From the NCBI GenBank assembly GCA_964013895.1, contig CAXGYF010000016.1:1-35496 (forward strand): a stretch of 35,496 nt of DNA, read 5' to 3'. Position numbers and translations under genes: made by a program. Positions within the stretch are counted from its first letter, which is position 1; the number at the start of each line of letters is the position of its first letter. The notes under the pieces are model-generated. The model searched no databases. It was given only the letters and a program-made list of their open reading frames with translations, and was not told the DNA's origin. This stretch comes from MedAcidi-G1 sp002713545. GTDB taxonomy: Bacteria > Actinomycetota > Acidimicrobiia > Acidimicrobiales > MedAcidi-G1. Positions 24,888 to 32,135 of this stretch are shown here, one piece after another.

Positions 24888-27206
24888 ATGGGTACTGATA
24901 ATTCTCTCGAAACCGCTATAGGCCTCACGGAGGCTGAAGTTACCGAACGGATCGAAAAAGGTCAGGTTAATAATGTTCCTGACGCCCCTGTTCGTACCAC
25001 TAAACAAATTTTGAGAGCAAATGTTTTAACTCCGGTCAATGGGATTATGGGAACCTTGCTTATTCTCATATTGGTAGCAGGCTTCCCAGGAGATGCTTTA
25101 TTTGCAGGAGTTATTTTTTCCAACAGTGTCATTGGAATTTTTCAAGAATTAAAAGCTCGAAAAACTTTAACGGAGTTAGCTGTTCTATCAGCTCCTAAAG
25201 CGCGCGTAATTCGTGAAGGAATTACCAGAGAAATTAATATTTCTGAAGTCGTGCTTGATGACCTGATTGAAATCCAACCAGGTGACCAAATAGTTGTGGA
25301 TGGCGAATTAACATATTCTGCCGGTTTAGAAGTCGATGAGTCACTACTTACTGGTGAATCTGAACCTGTTGAAAAAAATATTTCAGATGAGGTTTTATCC
25401 GGGAGTTTTGTATCAGCTGGTTTTGGTCACTACAGGGCTACGCGTATAGGTGTTGATTCATACGCAGTTGCTTTGGCTGAAGAAGCTCGGCGTTTCAGAC
25501 TCGTCGATAGTGACTTGCGTTCTGGGGTAGACACGATACTTCGTTGGTTGATTATAATTATTCCTCCTTCTGTAGGTCTTTTACTTCTTAGACTTTTGAC
25601 TACTGAAGATCTGTGGGAGGAAGCTCTACGTGGGACTGTAGCTTCAGCAGTTGCGATGGTTCCTGACGGACTTGTTCTACTTACAAGTCTTTCCTTCATC
25701 ACTGGTGTAGTTACTTTGGCTAGACATAGAGCTTTATGTAAAGAGCTAGCATCAGTTGAAATGTTGGCTCGTGTCGATGTCTTGTGTCTGGATAAAACTG
25801 GGACTATCACAACAGGAGAAATTTCCTATACAGGATTTGAGACTCTTGATGGAACTGATCCTTCTGATGCGCTCGGAGCGATGGTAGCTGCTGACCCTTC
25901 ACCTAACGCGACACTCGCTGCTCTAGGCGAACAATTTCTAGACCCCGGCTGGCACCTAGTTGATTCAATCGCCTTTTCTTCAATGCGTAAATGGGCTATG
26001 TGTGACTTTGGCAAGAATGGGTTGTTCCATTTGGGTGCTCCTGAAATTCTCTTAGGGGAAGACGATCAAGAAAATCGTAACCGTGTGGAAATTCTGGCGA
26101 ATGAGGGGAAGCGTATTTTAGTTCTTACTAGATCAAATGATCCTGCTGGCAAACCGGATGAATTGCCATCAAATCGAAGTCCGGTATGTCTGATCTTTTT
26201 AGAAGATACTTTGCGAGACGACGCACAAGAGATCCTTAGCTACCTTCAAGGTCAAGGTATTCAATTGAAAGTTATTTCGGGTGATCATCCTTCAACAGTT
26301 GCTGCAGTGGCTAAAAAAGCTGGTGTCTCAACTAATGCCGAGGTGTTAGACGCTAGAGAATTATCAGAAAATCAAAATATGGACGAAATAATTGAAAGTA
26401 CGTCGATTTTTGGACGTGTTACACCTCACCAGAAAAGAGCAATGGTTGCATCTCTTCAAAAGAAGGGGCACACCGTTGCCATGACAGGTGATGGTGTCAA
26501 CGATGTTCTCGCTTTGAAAGATTCTGATATGGGTATCGCTATGGGATCGGGTAGTTCGGCCAGTAGGGCTGTAGCTCAATTGGTCTTGCTTGATAATCAA
26601 TTCAAAATCTTGCCACGTGTTCTTAAAGAAGGACGGAGAGTTATTAATAATATAGAGAGGGTTTCTAATCTTTTCATAACAAAAGCAACTTACGCTGTTC
26701 TATTGACAGCACTTGTAGGAATACTCGGTGTTCCTTTTCCTTTTCGGCCTAAGCAACTAACTCTTATAGGAACTTTTTCTATAGGACTGCCTGGTTTCTT
26801 CTTAGCTTTAGCTCCTGATAGTTCACTAGTTAAACCAGGTTTTCTAAAAAGGGTTCTTCGCTATTCGATCCCTGCTGGCATCTCTGCTGCAATCGCAACT
26901 TTTGTCTGTTATGAAATTGTTAGGCGTTCGGATGTTTTATTGATTGAAGCTAGAACTGCTGCAACAGCTACTCTTCTATGCCTTGGTCTTGGGATTCTTG
27001 TGGTTGTAAGCAGGCCAATAAAACCTTGGAAATTATTGTTAGCAGTTTTTATGGGCTTGTCTTATGTGTCTGTTCTTTTGAGTGAGTTCGGCCGCGACTA
27101 CTTTGAGATAGTTCACATGTCCGGTGGCTCATGGTTGACTACAGGAATTTGTGTTGCTGTTGGAATCTTTCCGATATTTCTTTCAGCTCGTTTTAATAAG
27201 AACTAA
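24888..27206 (+). CDS. Cation-translocating P-type ATPase (CtpE-like)
   Basis: 772 residues. Order: helices M1-M2 (about 50-90), actuator domain with TGES (155-158), helices M3-M4, phosphorylation motif DKTGT with Asp302, nucleotide domain, hinge MTGDGVNDVLALKDSDMGIA, and C-terminal helices. It resembles actinobacterial CtpE (Ca2+ uptake in mycobacteria) in length and in MVPDGLVLLTSLSF (M4), where most relatives have PEGL; here the Glu is Asp. There is no CPC heavy-metal motif and no N-terminal metal-binding domain. It probably moves a divalent cation, likely Ca2+, across the inner membrane; ion not certain. Confidence 0.9.
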   Translation: MGTDNSLETAIGLTEAEVTERIEKGQVNNVPDAPVRTTKQILRANVLTPVNGIMGTLLILILVAGFPGDALFAGVIFSNSVIGIFQELKARKTLTELAVLSAPKARVIREGITREINISEVVLDDLIEIQPGDQIVVDGELTYSAGLEVDESLLTGESEPVEKNISDEVLSGSFVSAGFGHYRATRIGVDSYAVALAEEARRFRLVDSDLRSGVDTILRWLIIIIPPSVGLLLLRLLTTEDLWEEALRGTVASAVAMVPDGLVLLTSLSFITGVVTLARHRALCKELASVEMLARVDVLCLDKTGTITTGEISYTGFETLDGTDPSDALGAMVAADPSPNATLAALGEQFLDPGWHLVDSIAFSSMRKWAMCDFGKNGLFHLGAPEILLGEDDQENRNRVEILANEGKRILVLTRSNDPAGKPDELPSNRSPVCLIFLEDTLRDDAQEILSYLQGQGIQLKVISGDHPSTVAAVAKKAGVSTNAEVLDARELSENQNMDEIIESTSIFGRVTPHQKRAMVASLQKKGHTVAMTGDGVNDVLALKDSDMGIAMGSGSSASRAVAQLVLLDNQFKILPRVLKEGRRVINNIERVSNLFITKATYAVLLTALVGILGVPFPFRPKQLTLIGTFSIGLPGFFLALAPDSSLVKPGFLKRVLRYSIPAGISAAIATFVCYEIVRRSDVLLIEARTAATATLLCLGLGILVVVSRPIKPWKLLLAVFMGLSYVSVLLSEFGRDYFEIVHMSGGSWLTTGICVAVGIFPIFLSARFNKN

Positions 27207-27219
27207 TTCTGTTTTATTT

Positions 27220-27570
27220 TTAACGTCCTGCTGCTGCTGCGGCGGCTAGAGCTGCTGCAGCTCTATCAGCGGCTACCTGCCTGCGTCCGATTATCGGCGT
27301 AGTCGGTGCGAATCCTGCAGTAGCTCTCTCTGCTTCTGATTCTCCACCCCAAAACCCCAACTCTCTGTTGTCACGAGCATATTGTTTGCAATCAACCTGC
27401 ACTTCACAATCCGCGCAGATCTCCTTGGCTTTTGCTTCACGCCTAACTCTTGCTTCAGGTCTTTCAGCAAATGGTGCAAAAAACAAACTACTCTCGCCTT
27501 GACACAAGGCATTTTTCATCCAGATTAGAACTCTTGAATCAATAAAAAAGTTCGTTGCTATATCAGTCAT
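27220..27570 (-). CDS. WhiB family iron-sulfur transcriptional regulator
   Basis: 116 residues. The four [4Fe-4S] cysteines are Cys23, Cys52, Cys55 and Cys61 (C-X28-C-X2-C-X5-C), followed by GFWGGESEAER, the WhiB GV/IWGG turn, and a basic segment that contacts DNA or sigma factor. The C-terminus is an Ala-rich low-complexity tail with GCT/GCA repeats. WhiB proteins occur only in Actinobacteria and their phages and respond to redox or NO. ATG 27570 has GGAGGAGG about 10 nt upstream. It is the only transcription factor gene in the window. Confidence 0.93.
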   Translation of the reverse strand: MTDIATNFFIDSRVLIWMKNALCQGESSLFFAPFAERPEARVRREAKAKEICADCEVQVDCKQYARDNRELGFWGGESEAERATAGFAPTTPIIGRRQVAADRAAAALAAAAAAGR

Positions 27571-27634
27571 GCAGACCGGCCCTCCTCCGTTCTACTTTTC
27601 GGAGTTTTACCCCGAGCGCGCGACTTTAGGTAAT

Positions 27635-27660
27635 ACAAACTGTTTTGAACAGAGGTTTGT
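27635..27660 (-). promoter_or_regulatory. Hairpin or inverted repeat upstream of whiB
   Basis: ACAAA-CTGTT pairs with AACAG and TTTGT around a TTG loop, with an AGG bulge (10 bp in all). It sits 65-90 bp upstream of the whiB start within the 211-bp divergent gap, overlapping where the whiB promoter is expected. It could be an operator or a 5' UTR element. Confidence 0.4.
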
Positions 27661-27682
27661 AATAATAATTACAGAATCATCT

Positions 27683-27697
27683 ATCTGTAAAACAGAT
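27683..27697. promoter_or_regulatory. Perfect inverted repeat ATCTGT-AAA-ACAGAT
   Basis: A 6-3-6 perfect inverted repeat in the gap between divergent whiB and the MaoC-type hydratase gene, about 85 bp before the latter. Size and symmetry suit a dimeric repressor site. The rest of 27571-27781 holds no ORF or RNA gene I can support. Confidence 0.4.
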
Positions 27698-27781
27698 TGT
27701 GTTTCAGTTTATGAACAAACTTTTTCGACAACCAGCTGCCATCAAGATGACATCAGGTAAAACGCGTGCCATAGTCATTAG

Positions 27782-28792
27782 GTGAAGAATGAAACATTGA
27801 ACAGTGAAAAGGTTCCCGGAACTTATTTTGATGATTTGACAGTGGGGCAGATTCTTCCCCCTTCGCCTGATCTAACTATCACGTCCGGCGAAATCGCGAT
27901 GTACCAGTCAATTTGTGGGGACCCTTTGCCTACTTCTCTCAGTCTTCCATTAGCAGAGAAAGTAACTGGCGTTTCAAAACGTGTCATAAATCCCGGTCTA
28001 TTAATGCATTTTTCAATCGGACAAAGCACTGTTGCTACAAAACAGGTAATAGCAAATCTTTTCTATCGCGGAGTTTCTTTCAAAAGACCTGTCTTTGAAG
28101 GAGAGACCCTCCATACCGAAGTAGTAATTAAAGGTTTAAAAGATTTAACCCTAAGAAAAGACAGATCACCAAGGGGACTCGTTCTGCTTGGTATAACAAC
28201 CACTTGTGTAGATGATGATTCAATTTTGGTTGATTATGAACGTTGTGCGATGATCAAAGCGCGCAACCCTGAACACCTTCCAGGGCACTGTGACGACCTT
28301 GGATCGGTAGAAACAGAAATAGTTTTAGACAACTGGAAGTCTTTAGTTCCCATGTCTTGGGACCTCTCACACCTAGTCGTAAAAAATCAAGAGGATTGGG
28401 TCGTTGGTATGAAGAAAATCGATGATCTATGCGACACAGTAAGTAATGCAATGGAATTAGTTCGTCTAACCCAAAACCAGGCCCCTGTTCATCGCAATGC
28501 GGATACTTCACCAACAGGTGAAAGACTCGTGTATGGCGGTCACACTGTAGGCCTCGCTCAAGCGTCCCTGAACCGACTTGTACCAAGAAACGCTACTATT
28601 TTGGGTTGGCAGTCTTGCGACCACTTAGGACCTGTACATGAAGGAGATGTTCTATCTTTTGAACACACTCTCTTAGATCAGGAAACATTAACTAATGGGA
28701 AAATTAGTGCAATAAAAACTGAGGTCTTTTGCATTAAGGGTGATGAAAAATCAAATGTTCTCGATTGGAGACTCGTGACTTTTGGAGCCTAG
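27782..28792 (+). CDS. MaoC-type double-hotdog hydratase, mesaconyl-CoA hydratase (Mch)-like
   Basis: 336 residues, two tandem hotdog domains. The N-terminal segment PGTYFDDLTVGQILPPS plus LYxS-like MYQSICGD and VSFKRPVFEGETLHT matches the general layout of 2-methylfumaryl-CoA (mesaconyl-C1-CoA) hydratase of the 3-hydroxypropionate bicycle, and the second domain has ERLVYGGHTVGLAQ. It would interconvert beta-methylmalyl-CoA and mesaconyl-CoA. The convergent neighbour is Mct, which uses the same product, supporting the assignment. Other MaoC enoyl-CoA hydratases, including Meh, remain possible. GTG 27782 has no Shine-Dalgarno but a CATAGT box 6 nt upstream, so it may be leaderless. Confidence 0.75.
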   Translation: MKNETLNSEKVPGTYFDDLTVGQILPPSPDLTITSGEIAMYQSICGDPLPTSLSLPLAEKVTGVSKRVINPGLLMHFSIGQSTVATKQVIANLFYRGVSFKRPVFEGETLHTEVVIKGLKDLTLRKDRSPRGLVLLGITTTCVDDDSILVDYERCAMIKARNPEHLPGHCDDLGSVETEIVLDNWKSLVPMSWDLSHLVVKNQEDWVVGMKKIDDLCDTVSNAMELVRLTQNQAPVHRNADTSPTGERLVYGGHTVGLAQASLNRLVPRNATILGWQSCDHLGPVHEGDVLSFEHTLLDQETLTNGKISAIKTEVFCIKGDEKSNVLDWRLVTFGA

Positions 28793-28809
28793 AGGATGAA
28801 GAGCGATCA

Positions 28810-30018
28810 CTAAACTGTGAAAATAAGATCGTGGTCGGCTAAGTTTCCTATTTCGGCTGCACTCAACTTCAGATTGTCAGCTAAAACTTGTTCAGTATGT
28901 TCTCCCAATAGCGGCGCTTCGAGAGCATTTCGGTCGCCTGCTAATGGACCCCCAAAAGATAAAGGAGACCCAGGAACTAAGTGTCTTCCTACCCCAGGTT
29001 GATCGATACTAGAAAACATTGGATTCTCCGTTGAGCACCTAGGGTCTTCATCGAGCATTTGCCTGAAGGTCCTGTATGGACCCCAACACACTCCACATTC
29101 ATCAAGCCGTTCAGAAATTTCTTTTAGGGTTAAGTTTTCGAACCACGGACTAAACAAACCTGCAAGTTCTTTCCTCGCTTCAAAACGCACTCCTTCATCT
29201 GTGAAGTCAAAGCCGTGTCTTTGAGATAGTAAAGCAACCTCCTCCTTAGTCTGAGTTGCTTCTATGAGCCCATCCCACTGTTTTTGGGTAATAGCCACAA
29301 CCATCACATGTCGACCGTCGCTACTCAGAAAATCTCTTCCAAAAGCTCCATAAAGATCATTACCAAGTTTTTTTCTTTCAGTCCCACCTAATTCAACTTC
29401 AGTAAGATCTCCCCTCCACGCGACTGCAGCCAAGGCAACATCCGACAAAGCAAGGGTTACTAACTGTCCTTTTCCAGTTTGTGCCCTATACCGATCGGCC
29501 GCAACAATACCTAATGCTGCAGTTTGGCCACAGATAAGGTCCCAGGCAGGTAGTGAATGATTGACGGGTCGAGAGTCTTCCTCATGGCCAGTGATTGACG
29601 GAATGCCAACTGCACAATTGATTGTGTAATCGACAGCTGTTGTACCATCATGACTTCCCATGATCGACACCATGACAAGATCGGACCTTTTTTCCGAAAG
29701 TTTTTCATAGCTGAGCCAACCCTTTGAAGGAAAATTGGTTAAAAAATTTCCTGAATTAGCTATAAGTTCAGATAACAAACTTTGTATTTCAGGAGCGCGC
29801 AAATCTGCTACTACCGATTTCTTTCCACGGTTTAAACCGTTCCAATAAAGACTGACCCCATCTTTGGTGAGAGGCCAACGTTTATAATCGATCCCTCCAC
29901 CGAGTTGATCGAATCTGATTACCTCAGCACCCATCTGAGCTAATGTCATTCCTCCAGAAGGAGCAGCGACAAAAGCCGACCCTTCAACCACAGAAAGGCC
30001 TTCTAGTGGAAGAATCAA
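28810..30018 (-). CDS. mct: Mesaconyl-CoA C1-C4 CoA transferase (Mct; CaiB/BaiF class III)
   Basis: 402 residues. VVEGSAFVAAPSGGMTLAQ, IRFDQLGGGIDYKRWPLT, NFPSKGWLSYEKL, LPAWDLICGQTAALG and YGAFGRDF closely parallel Chloroflexus Mct (2-methylfumaryl-CoA isomerase) as I recall it; the catalytic Asp is expected in LPAWD. It moves CoA within mesaconate from C1 to C4, letting glyoxylate plus propionyl-CoA be converted to pyruvate and acetyl-CoA. Start TTG 30018 has AGGGG 6 nt upstream. It lies 14 bp after the Sec-peroxiredoxin gene, so the two share a transcript. Confidence 0.87.
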   Translation of the reverse strand: MILPLEGLSVVEGSAFVAAPSGGMTLAQMGAEVIRFDQLGGGIDYKRWPLTKDGVSLYWNGLNRGKKSVVADLRAPEIQSLLSELIANSGNFLTNFPSKGWLSYEKLSEKRSDLVMVSIMGSHDGTTAVDYTINCAVGIPSITGHEEDSRPVNHSLPAWDLICGQTAALGIVAADRYRAQTGKGQLVTLALSDVALAAVAWRGDLTEVELGGTERKKLGNDLYGAFGRDFLSSDGRHVMVVAITQKQWDGLIEATQTKEEVALLSQRHGFDFTDEGVRFEARKELAGLFSPWFENLTLKEISERLDECGVCWGPYRTFRQMLDEDPRCSTENPMFSSIDQPGVGRHLVPGSPLSFGGPLAGDRNALEAPLLGEHTEQVLADNLKLSAAEIGNLADHDLIFTV

Positions 30019-30032
30019 ATCTGCCCCTGTTC

Positions 30033-30500
30033 TCAGCTTTGAGAGCGGATTACCGACAAAACTTCGTCACCATGTGTCTGGAAATCTGTGATTGAGTCCT
30101 GATCCCAAATAGCAGCAACCAATCCTTCAGGAGAAATTAAGAAACTCGTCCTTATGGGAAAAGCTGCAGCTGGGTCTTCTACGGACCGAGCTACCCCATA
30201 AAGCTCTCCTATTTCTCTCTCTGGGTCGGCTATTAATGGAAAGGAAAATTCTTGCTCTTCGAAAAATTTCTTTTGTTCTTCTACTGTGTCGAAACTGGCA
30301 CCGACTATTACGGCTCCTAGGTTCGAAAATTCTGAAGCTCTATCACGGAGCCCCTGGCCTTGGATCGTTCAACCCGGTGTTGATGCTTTTGAATACCACC
30401 AAAACAAAACCCAACTTCCCAAAAAATCAGCGAGGGATAGGGTGTTGCCATCTTGATCAAGTGCTGAAAATTTTGGTGCTTCGTTTCCTACTTCAAGCAT
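30033..30500 (-). CDS. bcp: BCP/PrxQ-type peroxiredoxin with in-frame TGA (Sec) at the peroxidatic residue
   Basis: Translating the minus strand from ATG 30500 (AAAGGAGA Shine-Dalgarno just upstream) gives 155 codons to TGA 30035-30033, broken once by TGA at 30371-30369 (codon 44). The text WWYSKASTPG-TGA-TIQGQGLRDRA aligns with the BCP motif YPKADTPGCTxxxxxLRD, so the TGA is exactly the peroxidatic Cys. Before it are VGNEAPKF and DQDGNTLSL; after it GASFDTVEEQKKF, FPLIADPEREIGELYGV and a TSFLISPEG strand, all family-typical, and the length is normal for BCP. There are no Cys at all, not even the +5 resolving Cys of classic BCP, so it would be a one-Sec enzyme reducing H2O2 or alkyl hydroperoxides. 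A pseudogene is unlikely given intact flanking frames. Confidence 0.88.
30334..30371 (-). promoter_or_regulatory. Sec UGA codon plus candidate bacterial SECIS hairpin
   Basis: On the minus strand GGGGCTC (30354-30348) pairs with GAGCTTC (30340-30334), 7 bp including two G-U, around the loop CGTGATA (30347-30341). The stem begins 15 nt and the loop 22 nt after the UGA (30371-30369), and the loop has G then U near its start, as in characterised bacterial SECIS elements. An alternative fold with an AGG loop starting 14 nt after the UGA is also possible. Confidence 0.7.
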
Positions 30501-30566
30501 TGCTCTCCTTTTTTTATACCGATAACAATAGTGACCATAGCTTCCCAAGTCTCTAAAAGGGCTTTA

Positions 30567-32030
30567 TTAAGCTAACCAAGAAATCGCTTGAAGTTCGCTA
30601 TAGGCCTTTAAACCCCACGTACCGCGATCTCGACCTATTCCGGACATCTTAAATCCTCCAAAAGGGGCTTCCATGTGGGGTTGGATGCTGTTAAGAGCAA
30701 CATTTCCGCTTTCCAAACTTTGAGCTATATGGTGCGCTCTAGCTGTGTCCCCGGCGTACACGTAACTAAATAGCCCGTAGTCAGAGTCATTAGCCATTTC
30801 AATCGCTTCTTCATCATTTTCGTGTGGCAGCACCACAACAACTGGTCCAAAAGCTTCTTCACGAACGACGTGCATGTCAGTTGTGCAATCAGCCAAAAGT
30901 GTGGGTGCTACAAAATAACCTTGTTCATCAGGTCTTTCACCCCCACAAACTAATTTGGCGCCCGAGTCAACGCCAGAGGAAATAAATTTTTCAACATTGT
31001 CTCTCTGCTGCTCCGAAATCAAAGGGCCGACTAAAGTATCGCGTTCTCTAGGGTCTCCCATCTTGAGCATTCCCGCTACAGCTTCGAGAGTCTCTACTGT
31101 TTGATCGTAAATATTGCGATGGCAAATGACTCGTGTGGGTGCGGTGCAAATCTGACCACTATGGAAACCCCAAACACTTGCTATGGCTCCCATTGCCGCA
31201 TCTACACTGGCGTCCTCAGTCATGATTAGTGCACCCTTACCCCCTAACTCCATAAGAACGCGTGTCATAGTTGCCGCTCCACTTTCGTAGATTGACTTAC
31301 CAACGGAAGTCGATCCAGTAAAACTGACCATGTTGACATCTTTTGATGCAACCATCGCTGCCGGGACTTCAGGGCCAGAAGAAGTAACAATATTTATGAC
31401 CCCTGGTGGAAAACCCGCTTCATTTATCGCTTCACCCAATCTCAAAATGCCAAGTGGGTCTTGTGGCGCTGGTTTTATGATGCAGGTATTACCCATCGCT
31501 AAGGCCGGTGCTATTTTGCCCGCCACGTTAGTAAGAGGGAAGTTGTAAGGCGTGATGCATAGAACAACTCCAACTGGTTGATGGTATACAGATGCTGCCA
31601 CAAGACCTGCGGGTCCAAGAGCAGTCGCTCCTTGTTTAGTGGGAAGTTCAGAAGAATCTATTCGTTGTGGTTTCGAGTAATAGCGGAAACGGTCAATAAA
31701 GCCTCCCGCTACTTGCAGAGTTTCTGTGATATTTATAGTTGATCCGGTCTCTGCCTGGACCAACTCAACCCACTCCGGGGTTTTCTGTTCAAGCACGTCA
31801 GCAAGTTTTCCAAGTAAATAACATCTCTGATCCATCGATGTATTTTTCCAGCCGTCTAATGCATCTCTTGCGGCTGCCATTGCATCAGTTGAATCACTCA
31901 GAGATGCTTCCGGAGCGTGACCCACTACCTCCATGGTGTAAGGATTAACCACTGGGTACGTTCCTGAGGTTTCTACCCACTCGCCTCCTATAAGCAATTT
32001 CCATTGCTCTTGCGGGTCTATTTTCGTCAT
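30567..32030 (-). CDS. NAD(P)-dependent aldehyde dehydrogenase family protein
   Basis: 487 residues from ATG 32030. The catalytic Glu is in MELGGKGAL and the nucleophilic Cys in GQICTAPTR; ITPYNFPL, FTGSTSVGK (cofactor phosphate loop) and EEAFGPVV are intact. It oxidises an aldehyde to the acid in the cytoplasm; substrate unknown. I prefer ATG 32030 because an AGGGGG run lies 4 nt upstream; ATG 32033 is adjacent and ATG 32048 adds six residues but starts inside a palindrome. The 66-bp gap to the peroxiredoxin gene holds no clear terminator. Confidence 0.92.
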   Translation of the reverse strand: MTKIDPQEQWKLLIGGEWVETSGTYPVVNPYTMEVVGHAPEASLSDSTDAMAAARDALDGWKNTSMDQRCYLLGKLADVLEQKTPEWVELVQAETGSTINITETLQVAGGFIDRFRYYSKPQRIDSSELPTKQGATALGPAGLVAASVYHQPVGVVLCITPYNFPLTNVAGKIAPALAMGNTCIIKPAPQDPLGILRLGEAINEAGFPPGVINIVTSSGPEVPAAMVASKDVNMVSFTGSTSVGKSIYESGAATMTRVLMELGGKGALIMTEDASVDAAMGAIASVWGFHSGQICTAPTRVICHRNIYDQTVETLEAVAGMLKMGDPRERDTLVGPLISEQQRDNVEKFISSGVDSGAKLVCGGERPDEQGYFVAPTLLADCTTDMHVVREEAFGPVVVVLPHENDEEAIEMANDSDYGLFSYVYAGDTARAHHIAQSLESGNVALNSIQPHMEAPFGGFKMSGIGRDRGTWGLKAYSELQAISWLA

Positions 32031-32047
32031 CATTCCCCCTAAGCCCA

Positions 32048-32063
32048 TTTGAGTATGCTCAAA
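32048..32063. promoter_or_regulatory. Palindrome TTTGAG-TATG-CTCAAA near the aldehyde dehydrogenase start
   Basis: Perfect 6-bp arms around a 4-bp centre. It is next to the 5' end of the aldehyde dehydrogenase gene in a divergent promoter region, as expected for a dimeric repressor operator. Confidence 0.4.
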
Positions 32064-32068
32064 AGTTC

Positions 32069-32115
32069 TTTACTAACCTCTGCATTTACTACTTTAGTAA
32101 TCCATTATTAGTAAA
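32069..32115. promoter_or_regulatory. Nested inverted repeats, four TTACTA/TAGTAA half-sites
   Basis: Outer arms TTTACTAA (32069-32076) and TTAGTAAA (32108-32115) enclose an inner pair TTTACTA (32085-32091) and TAGTAAT (32095-32101), all in the divergent gap between aldehyde dehydrogenase and O-methyltransferase. Four copies of the same half-site in 47 bp suggest cooperative binding of a dimeric regulator controlling both genes. Regulator unknown. Confidence 0.55.
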
Positions 32116-32135
32116 TATCAAGGATAGAAAACTAT

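Noticed and set aside
30033..30500. Broken peroxiredoxin pseudogene
   Set aside because: Only one stop interrupts it, exactly at the catalytic Cys; the rest is intact with a good Shine-Dalgarno, normal length and a hairpin after the TGA.
30236..30556. Plus-strand ORF over the peroxiredoxin
   Set aside because: No family resemblance and odd composition; it is the antisense shadow of the Sec-peroxiredoxin gene.
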